Of a stretch of DNA of 64,000 nucleotides, positions 34,569 to 45,133 are shown in pieces. Positions within the stretch are counted from its first letter, which is position 1. Each line of letters starts with the position of its first letter. Under the pieces are notes generated by a model. The model was not told the origin of the DNA. It did not search any database and saw nothing but the letters and a program-made list of their open reading frames with translations. The position numbers were made by a program, and so were the translations under genes. The stretch is from contig JAHLKI010000019.1 of the NCBI GenBank assembly GCA_025602905.1, positions 62,001 to 126,000 of the forward strand, in the 5' to 3' direction. This DNA is from Phlyctochytrium arcticum (taxonomy: Eukaryota > Chytridiomycota > Chytridiomycetes > Chytridiales > Chytridiaceae).

Positions 34569-37385
34569 ATGACTGACAGCACCCATAGTAATCAGTCTTC
34601 TGGAGGCCGTTCTCAGAACACCGGTCGATTTGTCGGAGCATTTGATAGCCCAGTTAGCAAGAAGAAATCAGGCATCAAATATACTTGCATTACTTGCAGG
34701 ACAACCAAGCCCTCTGCCCGATACTACCATCGCAGTTTGGGACTTCTCGCGCATCTCGTAGCCAACAATGTTGATTTTCATTTCGACACAAATGCCGGCC
34801 ACAAAAATGCTACTTTCTGCAAGAAATGTTGGTCACATTTAAACCGCAAATACCCACATCCCCTTTTTTTAAGCACCCAACAGGAGGACAATACCCAAGC
34901 TGTTGCTGTTGGCAGCAGTAGCACCGCGACGCCCGTCAGGCCCACTGCTACTATGACTATACCCGGAACGCCTGTACCTGCCGCAACAACTATAACCGTC
35001 ACGCTCACCACACCCGTCACCCCTGTACCCAACCCTCTCTTTATCACTCCTGCACGCGTAACGCCTGTTTCTGTCGGTGGGTCGCTTACATACTCTACAC
35101 CAACTTTCGCGTCGCCCGTACCCATCTCGTCTGTGGTCTCGCCTACGCCTGCACGCAAGCTGCTTTTTGGCACCATTGAAGTTGATGTTGAAGAGACCGT
35201 TCAGCCGGTTTTGAAGGATACTCTCAAGTTTAGGGCGGGAGTATTACAACTACTGCACAAAAAGTGCAAACTTAAGATGCCCTTCACATCCGACCTCGAC
35301 GCCTTCATTGAGCACTTAGACAGCTGTGAACAGCTCGCCACCAAAACCGCTGTTGACCTCGGTTTGTCAGGTATGTAGATCTATTTTGATTTGGATATAT
35401 TAGATAGCTAATTTCCTTTTGATAGCCACCACATGGAAACAAACAGAGTCCGAGAGAAGAAGACGTATCATTGCTTCCATTGCTGTACAGAAGGCGGCAT
35501 TCCTTCATCCGCACATCAATTTCGTGAAGGATGTGGTGTTGTCTACGACTCTGGGAATATCTGACTCTAGTAGGAAGGTTCTTTCGTCATTCAACTTGAG
35601 CTATAGCCTCGACATTGCGGAGCAGAAAATGAAGGCCGCCAATGAAAGGGCGTACAAAGAGTTGACTGAGCGGATGGCCAGCGGAACGGAAGTGCCAGTC
35701 GTGAAGATGGACGACTTTAATAGGGTTTCGGTTCATGGAACTCCCGGCTCAGCCAACTCCGGGAAGTTTAGCACTGTCCATACGCAATCTAATTTGGCTG
35801 TCAAGTTCTTTCCCAAAGGGGATTCGTCCAAGGATGAAGAGAATGGATTCGTACGGCGGGCTTTACCCTTGCCACTTCTGGACAAGCCCCACATCGACTT
35901 TAGCTCCCTGAAGACTGATAAGGACAAAAAGACCTTTGTCGGTGCGCCGTTCCTGAGCCAAGCAGTTACCGATGTGATTGTTAAGGAAACTTACGGTGAA
36001 AAGTTGATTACCAAGGACCAATCAAACAACTTTCGCCAGCCGTACTGTTTTGACATGTCCACTAGTGCTGCTGAACTAAAGCAGTTCCACGTTTTCGACG
36101 CGATGCCCAATCGCATGAAGTCAGCGGAGGATTTGCGCTCTTTAATGGTTTCCGTCAAAAAATTTATTGAACACTACAAGGATGGTGCTATCTGGATAAC
36201 TGGCGACTTTTATGTTTGGCGTAACGTGATGAAGATGCTCTGGGCGCATAGTCGAACCCCATTACCTACGGATCATCTGTATCTGAGAGTTGTTCTCTGT
36301 CCATGGCCTGATGCCATGCATATAGCACTGAACGCGCAGCAGGGTAAGCTCTGTATCATTTACGTTTCACGGCAAGGCAATATACTTACTGTATTTCAGC
36401 TTTGCTGCAATGGAACTTCAATGTCTTCATGCCCATTTGGAGCGCCGCATTCCCCGATTTCGCGGTTACTCTAGTAAAGCTGCGACCTGTAAGGCGCATG
36501 ATGCTGCTGACTATGATGTTCCTGTCCTGGAAAAAGTGCCGAGTCCAAGTGTTGGATTGGGTGAAGCAGCAAACGGATCTACCTGAGTTTCAACGTGATA
36601 TAGTGGAGTCTCTAGTCCGCCTTTTTGATGAAGAACTGCCACTTGTTCTGGATGCGGCAACGGCTATGGCCAGCGGAGATGTTATGCTTTACAAGGAGGT
36701 GTTGCACAGACTTTTGCCGTTGTTCATTCGCTACCGCAAAAAGAACTATGTCACGATTGTTCTCCACATACTTTCTGCTATTCAGGAAATGGAGGCTGGA
36801 GGAGACCCCGAAATTATTGCTGCGCTTTATAGTCAACTCCCTTTGGCAAGTTCGGAGGACTTGGAAGTATTTCACTCCCTGCTTCGTGCATGCATTCGTC
36901 CCTTTGATTCTCACGGCCGTGCTGTTATGACTACCCTCTACTTGTCATCCAATAAGAACCTGAGTGCGAGATCATTCCTGGCCCAAGTCGCGAAACAAAA
37001 AGCACTAGATAGGAGAAAGAGGCTGCCATGGACTAAATATATGAACAGCTTCAAGCTTCAGCCACGGCAGCCCGTACAAACCAAACGTACGCAATTCTAC
37101 AATGCCCATCTCAACGTGATGACTGCCGCCCTCACGACTATGTTCCGCAAACTCATTGCCAACTCGCCAAACATCATCATCCAAGGAGAAATGATGTTTA
37201 CCCATTCTGCAACTGGTACTAAAGTTCGTGGGTATCAGGTACGATACAAAGTTGCACCGCCATCAGCAACCACTTCCATCGCAACGACCGCTGAACCGCC
37301 AAAAAAGAAGCGGAAGAAAGCCACCAAAATTTCCCAATTCACCGCTGCAAATATCGGCCCTGAAACAATCGTGACATTCTCATAG
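34569..37385 (+). mobile_element. Transposon-like protein gene, zinc-ribbon N-terminus
   Basis: Three exons, 34569-35370, 35426-36343 and 36400-37385, give 901 aa. The N-terminus has CITC..CKKC spaced like a zinc-binding module, then a Thr/Pro-rich linker and a long conserved-looking core containing WITGDFYVWRNV, RVVLCPWPDAMHIALNAQQ and LLQWNFNVFMPIW. The end has an NLS-like KKKRKK. A GD..PDAMH..N arrangement could be part of an RNase-H-like DDE site, as in lineage-specific DUF6589/KDZ-type elements of fungi, but I cannot confirm the family. The frame stops at TAG (37383) yet continues open for 123 more codons. Terminal inverted repeats were not seen. A domesticated host gene is an alternative. 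Confidence 0.55.
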
Positions 37386-37757
37386 CGTTTGCTACCACTG
37401 ACTTTGTGGGGGGACAAAAAGGTTGCTTTGAATGTCCACACGCGTATTGACCAGTTTGCTGCCGTTGAAACGACGCGACCGCGGCCCCCTCTACGGGATA
37501 TTACCAACCAAGCCTTGAATCCAGTCGACGTCGCTCAGCAAAACACCAAGTTTTACATCAAGACATCGAAACTTGAAAAGCCGCCATCTTCTATTTGCTC
37601 ATGTCCCATTCTTGATCAAACTATTTGCCCTCATCTCAGGAGACTAATTACCGAGAACGAATTCATCTGGTGGATGTACAATATGGCCACCCCACTAAAA
37701 GAAGATGACTTCGTAAGAGACGAAGAAGATGAAGAAATTACTGAGGAGCTGTGGTAA
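37386..37757 (+). pseudogene. In-frame continuation after TAG of the transposon-like gene
   Basis: Same frame as exon 3 of the upstream gene, opened directly after its TAG. It encodes about 123 residues with ordinary composition (LTLWGDKKVALNVHTRIDQF, SICSCPILDQTICPH) and an acidic end (REDDF..DEEDEEITEELW-type). It lacks a good ATG. Either the TAG is a nonsense mutation, or it is read through, or this belongs to a separate spliced gene. A GTAAGT donor overlaps its end. Confidence 0.45.
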
Positions 37758-38452
37758 GTAACGCATGTCAACTTGCGACTTCTTCATCTTACTTACTTGA
37801 AAGCAGATCTGATATGTATCAACCGCCAGAACCGCCCCACCAAATGAGTGCTGCTTGTGTCAACTCCCCAAGAACTATAGTAAGTATAAGATATCCAATT
37901 TTGAAGCGATTCCGTCCGAGCCCAAGGCCCCTACCGTGCAATATACACATCCTCGTTACTCTTCTTCAATCGAAAATGCCGTAGAATAGGCTAGTTTCGT
38001 TAGTATACCCTGTCTTTTTTTCTATATACCTCAGCTTGGATACGTTTGGAACGAAATGAGTAATATCGGGACGCTTGTTCGAGGGGTTTTTATTAGTTCT
38101 CTTCCGCCCAAGAAGAATCCCTGGGGAAAGAATCTGCGGGTGGAGGTGGCTGTGCAGTGCATAATGACAGAAATGGGACCCGTGCGCTGGGCGTGACAAA
38201 TCTGCCAGGAAATTGCGCGCATTGGTGGGATGTCGTGGAGAGGATCAATTGTGGATTGACCACAGAGCTAGTGAGAGGTACACGAATACATCGAGTAGAG
38301 ACATTGGCTGGGGAGTACCGGGTGGGATACTTAGTTTGCATTGGTGCTGGTATTGGAGACTGCTTGCGGAATCGTTTCAACAAAGTCCGCCATAACACCT
38401 GACAACTGCTACGTCCACATCTTGAACCCAGCGATCGGCCAACTACCATCAT
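37758..38452. other. Intergenic, no supported gene
   Basis: 695 bp. Short open stretches on both strands (for example 38157-38402 plus) have no start context or recognisable sequence. The right copy of the 18-bp near-repeat lies at about 37911-37929. Confidence 0.4.
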
Positions 38453-41026
38453 ATGTCCAATCCGACGGGGACCAACCGCTGGACAGAGTCGAACAACAAG
38501 CATCCTCGCTCATACTCTGCATCACCGCTTCACGAGCATGCAGCCAATACTGAGTTTCGCATACCAGCAGATATAATACCGCAAATGCCCGTGATGAACG
38601 ACTCGAGCTCCGTCAATGCCAAGCCATTCATGCCAAAGCCGCGTAGAAGTTTCTCTTCACCCAATCCGTCCGCATCCGATCTTCTCAGCAGCCCCCAGCG
38701 ACTTCAAATCTCGTCCCGCTCATCATCGCCAAAGAGCAAACCTAAAGTGTCTACAGCAAAGGCAAAACGGGGTGGATATTCGCCATTATCCTCTAGCAAC
38801 ACGGTTCCGGCGTATAGTGATGAGAGGTATTCGCTTGATGCCGTCAGTCCGGTAAGTTTACCCTGACGTGGACACCCCGATTTGAAAAGAGCGCGCGCTG
38901 ACTGCGTCCATGTGCAGAGAGGAGCAGGAAGTGACAAGGACGACAGCCGCGCAAACCCACAAGATTCGAGTTCTGATACAGACGACGAAGAGCGCCCTCT
39001 GTCAGTGGCTTCCAACAACTCTGGGGAAAGACTAGTTCATAGTTCGCGGAAACAGCGCTCAAAGCGCCGCAGCAAGAAGAGTCGGCGCAACGAAAGACGG
39101 AGACGCTCGGATGCCGATGTGTCATATGCCCCTAGTTTAATGGATATACCGCAGTCTCCGGCGCTGGATGGGCCACAAAGATACCATGATTCCCTTGTCA
39201 ATCCGCCAGAGGACTTTGAAAACCCCGTGCCGCCCGTCACACCTCTCTCCGCTCAGCAATTTCTTGCAATTGTTGATGAGGTTCGGGCCGCTATTGACGA
39301 GGGCATATACCCAACCCTAATCTCCCAAGGATCTTCCGGATCCTACTTTTGCAAAAACCGACAAGGGCAAATAGTTGGTGTATTCAAGCCCAAGAACGAG
39401 GAGCCATATGGTCATTTGAATCCAAAATGGACAAAATGGATTCACAAAAATCTTTTCCCGTGCTGCTTTGGCCGAAGCTGCATTATTCCAAACTTGGGCT
39501 ACATTTCTGAAGCAGCCGCGAGTTATATAGATCGACGTCTGAAGCTCAACGTTGTGCCAAGGACCGAAGTAGTCTATTTGGCCGCCCCCACCTTTTACTA
39601 TTCAAGAAAGGACTGGAAATTGTACCGCAAAGGTGAAACCTTACCCGAAAAAGTGGGGAGTTTCCAAGTGTTTCTCAATGGATATAAGGATGCCACTCGA
39701 TTCTTCAGGGAGGGGTATGAAAAGCGGCGCCGTGCCAGCAGCGTCAACACTTCTGCCCGCAACTCTTCGGAAAATCTCATGTCGGGTAGTGAGCACGGCA
39801 GATCCTCTGATAATCTCAACCGGCCACCATCAGACAATGCTAATGGTGCTTTTGACTGGTCCGAGTTATCGCAAAAGCAATTTCAATGGGGTTTCGAGCG
39901 CCTTGTTGTGCTGGACTATTTGATCCGTAACACGGATCGAGGGCTGGACAACTGGATGGTCAAATTTGACGAGAGCCGTGATGAAGCAGAAAAGGCCAAG
40001 CAGCGAGTAGTGTCTCAATCAAGCACGCCATTGCGCCGAAATACTTCAAATCCCATGAGTATACGAGATCACCACAAGCTTCGAATGAGCGAATCCGCTG
40101 GGGGCTCACATTCTTTTACCGCCGGACAATCGGACGCGGCATCGCTTGCAATGGCACATGCGACCATGCCAGCTGTGCCGGCGTCTTTCCCACTTGCGAA
40201 CGGGTTGTCAGAAGCTTTGGAGCAACATCCCCCGCACGAACACGATGACCGAGCGCCCGAGACTGTTCCGCCAGGGGTAACGTCGGATGTGCCAGACCAA
40301 ACACGACTTGTCAATCATCACCACGACTCGCAAAGCTCAACAGCTCCCCATACAATAATCAACATGGATACCCCCGTTACCAAGGTCACCAGCGTGTCAT
40401 CGGTACCACCAAGTTCTCAGTCCGCGACTCCTACCCCTGATGAAGATCCCGAGGAAGATCCCATCATACAGGTTGCCGCTATCGATAATGGTCTCGCATT
40501 CCCTTGGAAGCACCCGGACCGATGGCGGTCATACCCATATGGGTGGGCGTACCTGCCAGCTGCCCGCATCCCCTTTTCGCGGGAGACGCGGATTTTAGTT
40601 TTACATCTCTTGACGTCTCCATCCTGGTGGCGCGAGACCATGGAAGGCCTCGAAAAGCTCTTTCGCATCGATTCAGATTTCAGCGAGAGTATGTGGCGAA
40701 AACAACGGGCTGTGGTTCGCGGTGAAGGGTACAATCTGGTAGAAACATTACGCCGGTCAGAGGTCGACGGACGGGGTGGTAGTCCGTGGGGATTGATTCG
40801 GAGACCCGTCGTTGCGGTTTATGAAGAAGAAATTCTGGATGAGGGAGAGGATGGGGAAGCTGACATGGCGCGGTGGGCTGAGGGGGTTTTGGGTGGGCCT
40901 AGCGCGGGGATGCGACCAGGTCGGAGACGAAGCTTTGTTGAACGTCAAAGTCGGAGATTTGCCAAACGTGTTCGTCAGCGGTTCGAGACTTTTGCTAGGA
41001 GTCGCCCTTGCTTTGAGAATTGGTAG
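38453..41026 (+). CDS. Type II phosphatidylinositol 4-kinase (PI4K2/Lsb6)
   Basis: Two exons, 38453-38851 and 38918-41026, give 835 aa. It makes PI4P on Golgi, endosomal and vacuolar membranes. The N-terminal 240 residues are Ser-rich and then very basic (KRRSKKSRRNERRRR). Catalytic landmarks: glycine loop QGSSGSYF (about 270), VGVFKPKNEEPYG, the cysteine patch FPCCFGRSC in place of the palmitoylated CCPCC, LDYLIRNTDRGLDNWM (about 465-480) and VAAIDNGLAFPWKHP (about 650). A disordered insert of about 170 residues separates the DRGLDNW and AIDNG motifs, larger than in animals. The C-terminus is Arg-rich. All residues needed for activity appear present. Confidence 0.92.
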
Positions 41027-41340
41027 TTTATTTTTCATATTGTGATGCTGTATACTCCGTCCTCGGGCGCTTAATTAAACACACAATCTTTGACGCTGAA
41101 TCTTGCCTGTGTATGATTTACGTTTGGAGCTTCATGGAAGTAGCTTCAAAAGCGAGTTGGAATTTGTCAGTGAAAACGCCCTCTGATTTGGTGGCAAAAA
41201 TAGCGCATTCCAGCGGCCTCGCAGCTCTGTTCTATTTGTCATTCGGCCAACGAACTTATAAAAACTGGAGGATCAGACAGCAAACCCTGACTGGTCTGTG
41301 TGTTCCTGCTCTTCTAAAACCATTCTCAATGCCGATTAAC

Positions 41341-42372
41341 ATGGACCATAGCAGCAATGTGCAAGCTTCCGAAACAACCAAGGCGCCAGGACTCTCGTTC
41401 ACCATTTCGTACCGGGGGGCGCAACTCCCCATTACTTTATCAAGTACGGTGTCCGTCCTTGACTTGAAATCACATTTGGCAAGCAACCCGTCAATCGGCA
41501 TACCCCCTGAATATCAAAAGCTTTTGTTGAAAGGAAAGTCTCCGGATGAAGGTACAAGTATAGAAGCCGCCGGGGTCAAGGATGGCGCAAAGATTATGCT
41601 GGTGGGGTCCACACCCACTGCGATAGAAGGCATTCATACGGCACTGGAGCGGAAACGTGCAGCAGACTCAAGGGCCGTCTCAGCCGCGCGGAATCGCCCG
41701 TCCACTCGGGAAATTCATTCAATAGGAAGCAAGGATGCCAGCAGCTTTACGTTTCACGGTCTGAAAGCACTGAGTCAATTTCCGGATCGAGATCGTGCCA
41801 CTGCATTATTAGCCCGACTCAGAGACGACCACGCCATCAAGCACATTTTGACTCAGAATCGATGGGCTGTAGGAAGTCTTATCGAAATCCATCCTCTCGA
41901 ACAGAGCTCGATTCTCGGATACAACCAAAACAAGGGACAAGTAATTGCTCTTCGATTGCGAACGGATGCGCTGGACGGTTTTCGAAACTACGACTCGATT
42001 CGCAAAGTCTTGTTGCATGAGCTGGCGCACATGGTTCACTCGGAACATGACGATAAATTCCACAAACTCAATCGCGAGCTCAATACCGAATGCGACTCTG
42101 TCACCAAAGGAGCGCGAAAAGTGGGATCTACATCTACGTACAACTCAGGATTAGAAGACCATGTTGATGTGCCCCCAGCCTTCGAAGGAGGGACTTTCAA
42201 GTTGGGCGGCGGGTCTAATGGTAGCGACGCCCAGGGTGAAGTTGCCAGGCGGGAAGTGCTTGCCCGGGCAGCCATGGGTCGGTTGACAAAGGAGGAAATT
42301 GCGTTAGTGCACAGCTGTGGTAATGCCAGTTCGGCCTCACATAGTCACGAACAATCTAATGGTCCATCATGA
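41341..42372 (+). CDS. Ubiquitin-like plus WLM-domain metalloprotease (Wss1-like)
   Basis: Single exon, 343 aa from the ATG at 41341, chosen for its strong context (aacATGG). In-frame ATGs at 41329 and 41110 would lengthen it. Residues about 15-90 form a ubiquitin-like domain (LDLKSHLASNPSIGIPPEYQ, LLLKGKSPDEG). The WLM domain follows with FHGLKALSQFPDRD, GYNQNKGQVIALRLRT and the zinc motif HELAHMVHSEHD (about 226-237). This domain order matches the ubiquitin/WLM proteases of fungi and plants related to Wss1, which degrade DNA-protein crosslinks and SUMO/ubiquitin-linked substrates. A short Ser/His-rich tail ends the protein. Confidence 0.9.
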   Translation: MDHSSNVQASETTKAPGLSFTISYRGAQLPITLSSTVSVLDLKSHLASNPSIGIPPEYQKLLLKGKSPDEGTSIEAAGVKDGAKIMLVGSTPTAIEGIHTALERKRAADSRAVSAARNRPSTREIHSIGSKDASSFTFHGLKALSQFPDRDRATALLARLRDDHAIKHILTQNRWAVGSLIEIHPLEQSSILGYNQNKGQVIALRLRTDALDGFRNYDSIRKVLLHELAHMVHSEHDDKFHKLNRELNTECDSVTKGARKVGSTSTYNSGLEDHVDVPPAFEGGTFKLGGGSNGSDAQGEVARREVLARAAMGRLTKEEIALVHSCGNASSASHSHEQSNGPS

Positions 42373-42895
42373 TATCCTACTGGACTATAGTTTTTGCTGA
42401 TTCCGTCCCATACATTCCCCAAAATATAGAAATTGTACTGTTCCAGTTTGATTTAATTTGTGTAGAGATATATTTTTTTGGCTTGACAGAAACCCGGACA
42501 TCGTTTACATTTGCCTTTTACATGCATCCCTCCAGGCATCATGACATTTGTTCCAAACAAGCAGTGAAAATAAACAAACCGCTAAACGACCTTTATAATC
42601 CCTTCTAAACGTTTCTACATCAGTACCCCGCAAAGAATTCGTTCAAGACATTGTTGATAAGTTCCATTGACAGTGAGTAACAGCCAAGACAAAAACATTT
42701 CGACCACAGCCACCCATATGTTGACTATTTGGACCAATGGCACGCGGCCGAGTTGCAGGCTCGCAGTTTCACGCGGTTTCATGACACATCGCCCTGAGAA
42801 AAGTCGGATATCACACTTCGGGCTTGCAGTCGGCTTGAAACGTTTATAAAAGGAGGACAGACTTTCATCTCCCTCAGGCCCAACTATTCGCAAAC
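42373..42895. other. Intergenic
   Basis: 523 bp with no gene seen. The TATA box of the PB1-UBA gene is at 42845. Confidence 0.5.
42845..42852 (+). promoter_or_regulatory. TATA box of the PB1-UBA gene
   Basis: tataaaag, 44 bp before the ATG at 42896. Confidence 0.5.
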
Positions 42896-44842
42896 ATGGC
42901 CTACACAACAGAAAGAGTTGCCAAATTTGTCTATCGGGGTATCGGCCGCCAGCTCAAGGTTCAGGAAAAGAATCAAACTATTCCTTGGAATGACTTGGTC
43001 ACGCAGGTTCGTTCTCATCATGCCTGTCCTTTTGTAGCGAATATTTTACTCATCGAAACATGCCATGTATAGGTCAGGCAGGCGCACCGCATCCCCGCCG
43101 ACCGGCAGTTCACTGTCACGTATGAGGATGCCGACGATGACATTATCGAAGTCGATACCGATGAAGAACTAAAGTGGGCAGTTTCGCACCTCTTGAGTAA
43201 TACCGGGAAGCTGCGTTTCACTGTGCGCGATGACATTGAAGCTGGTCGGGCTCCGGCCCCCTCCACTGCCCCGTCAATCAACCAAGACGGCACCCTTCAA
43301 ATGCAGGACCTTCCCCAAGACTCACCAGTAGCAAGCCCACTCGAACGGTCTCATTCTGACGAATTCGTGGTGATTGATAACGATGCTCAGGAGGAAAGCG
43401 CAGCACCGGACACAGCTCCTCCGTCCATGGCCGACTCGACAGTTTTCGACTACAATGATGTTTCAACGGGCGTCGATTTTACGCAAACTTCAGAAAAGGG
43501 CAAAGAACCCGCCAGCTCAGTCTCGGAGAATGGCCCTGCGTCAAATGTTCATGTTTCCCCCACACCTCCCAGTGCTGATGGCGTCAAGGTTGACGCTTTC
43601 GAAGGCTACGGGGACTATCTTAACGATTTGCCGGAATTTTGCGAAGATTATCCGGATTCAGCCAACGGGTCGTCCACCAGCAAAAACCAGACGGACAGCG
43701 CCAGTTCCAAGCAAGACAAAGGCGACAAAAAGGACTCGGACAGCGATACCCCCGATCAGATTCAGCAAGATGTACCCAACCCTTTTGACCTACTCGCACA
43801 AGCCTTCGGGCCGATCCTGCAACAAGTTGCGCAGCAAGTCACCCAACTGGCCAACAACGAGCAGCTTGCGTCCCAAGTTAAAGACTACGCTACCCGCATG
43901 GGTTGCGAGTCTCGCGAAGAAATGAACCGCGTCGGCGAGGACATTCGGAAAGCGTGTGCTGAATTCCAGGAATACTTTCCCCGCGCGAGTGGGTCTGCAC
44001 CTGCGTCAGGAGAAAATGAATCATCATCCAGTGACCATGAAAACCGATGTGGTGGTAACGGGTCGCGACGCCGCCACGGCCGTTGCCATAATCGTGCTGG
44101 ACGACGCAGTCATCACTATGGTCCTCAAGCGCAAGGCCCTACCCCGTTCATGTTTCCCCCTCATGGCTTTTCGGGCACATTCCCGTTTTCCCTGTTTTCT
44201 GGGTTCGCGTCACAACCTCCTTTTCCTCAACACCCCGCTCCGCCTTCTGCGCATGAACCCGCAGCGGACGCAAGCCCTTCTGCGCATGAGCGTAAGGAGA
44301 AGAGCGAGCCACCCATCGGTCAGGAAAAGGAGAAGAAGGATCATGTGCACGCTCACGCCGAGGACCATCAGGCTTCAGGATCTGGATCTCCTCACGCATC
44401 TGCTTCTGCTCATGCCTTTGCTCACAGACACTCCCATGGTCATCCATCCCGTCCCGCGTTTGGTATGCCTCAAATGCATGCTTTTGGCCCCGCTCACCAG
44501 CACCCGCATGGCCTGCACCATCGCCATGCTCACGGCCACCCCCGCGGACCTATGCATCAGCCTCCTCATGTACCTCCTCCCCCTCCCACGGAAACCACCC
44601 CCACCGGTCATACCGAACCGTCTACCTTTCCCGGCACGTTCCCAGGAACAGCTTGGCCCAATTTTTTTGGCGCTTTTGGGGGTAGTGGCCAGCCCACCTC
44701 TCTATCAGAGGATTCTTTGATTCAGCTCCAGGCTATGGGCTTCTGGAACCGCGCCCGCAACGAGCAACTTTTGCGCGAGCACAAGGGAAAACTGGAGACT
44801 GTTATTGAAATTCTCTTGCGGGAGGGACCGGCTCACATGTAG
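42896..44842 (+). CDS. PB1-UBA protein, NBR1/p62-like candidate autophagy receptor
   Basis: Two exons, 42896-43006 and 43073-44842, give 626 aa. Residues 1-85 form a PB1 domain (FVYRGIGRQLKV, RQFTVTYEDADDDIIEVDTD with the OPCA acidic motif, LRFTVRDD). Residues about 583-623 form a UBA domain (SLIQLQAMGFWNRARNEQLL, LETVIEILLREG). Between them are a possible LIR at 135-138 (SDEFVVIDND, acidic context), a Gln-rich helix near 240-270 and a long His/Pro/Gly-rich stretch (about 459-540). PB1 plus C-terminal UBA plus LIR is the logic of p62/NBR1 receptors. ZZ and FW domains were not seen, so orthology is uncertain. Confidence 0.82.
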
Positions 44843-45133
44843 TTTCGATTTATAGGATGCCAACGTATCCGACATGACTTCCGGTAGTTTTAGCTTATTG
44901 TAACCATTCCTCTTATTCAAACTTTTTGTGATAAACCCTTTCGATATGTACATTACGATAACCAAAAAATGCCGATGGAAATTTGCACCTCTTCGCCAAA
45001 TTCGAATTAATGTTCTGCTGCTTACGTGAGCAGCCAGGCTGGATCTCCGCAATTTTGCGAAATTATTTGCATCTATCGTTGCTTGATGTGCGACAAAGAT
45101 ATATAAAAGATTCATTCAGGGCAGGCCCAAAGA
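44843..45133. other. Intergenic
   Basis: About 290 bp between two tandem plus-strand genes; nothing recognisable. Confidence 0.4.

Noticed and set aside
43956..44720. 254-codon open stretch in a second plus frame
   Set aside because: It lies wholly inside the PB1-UBA exon, which has recognisable domains in its own frame and a proper splice join.
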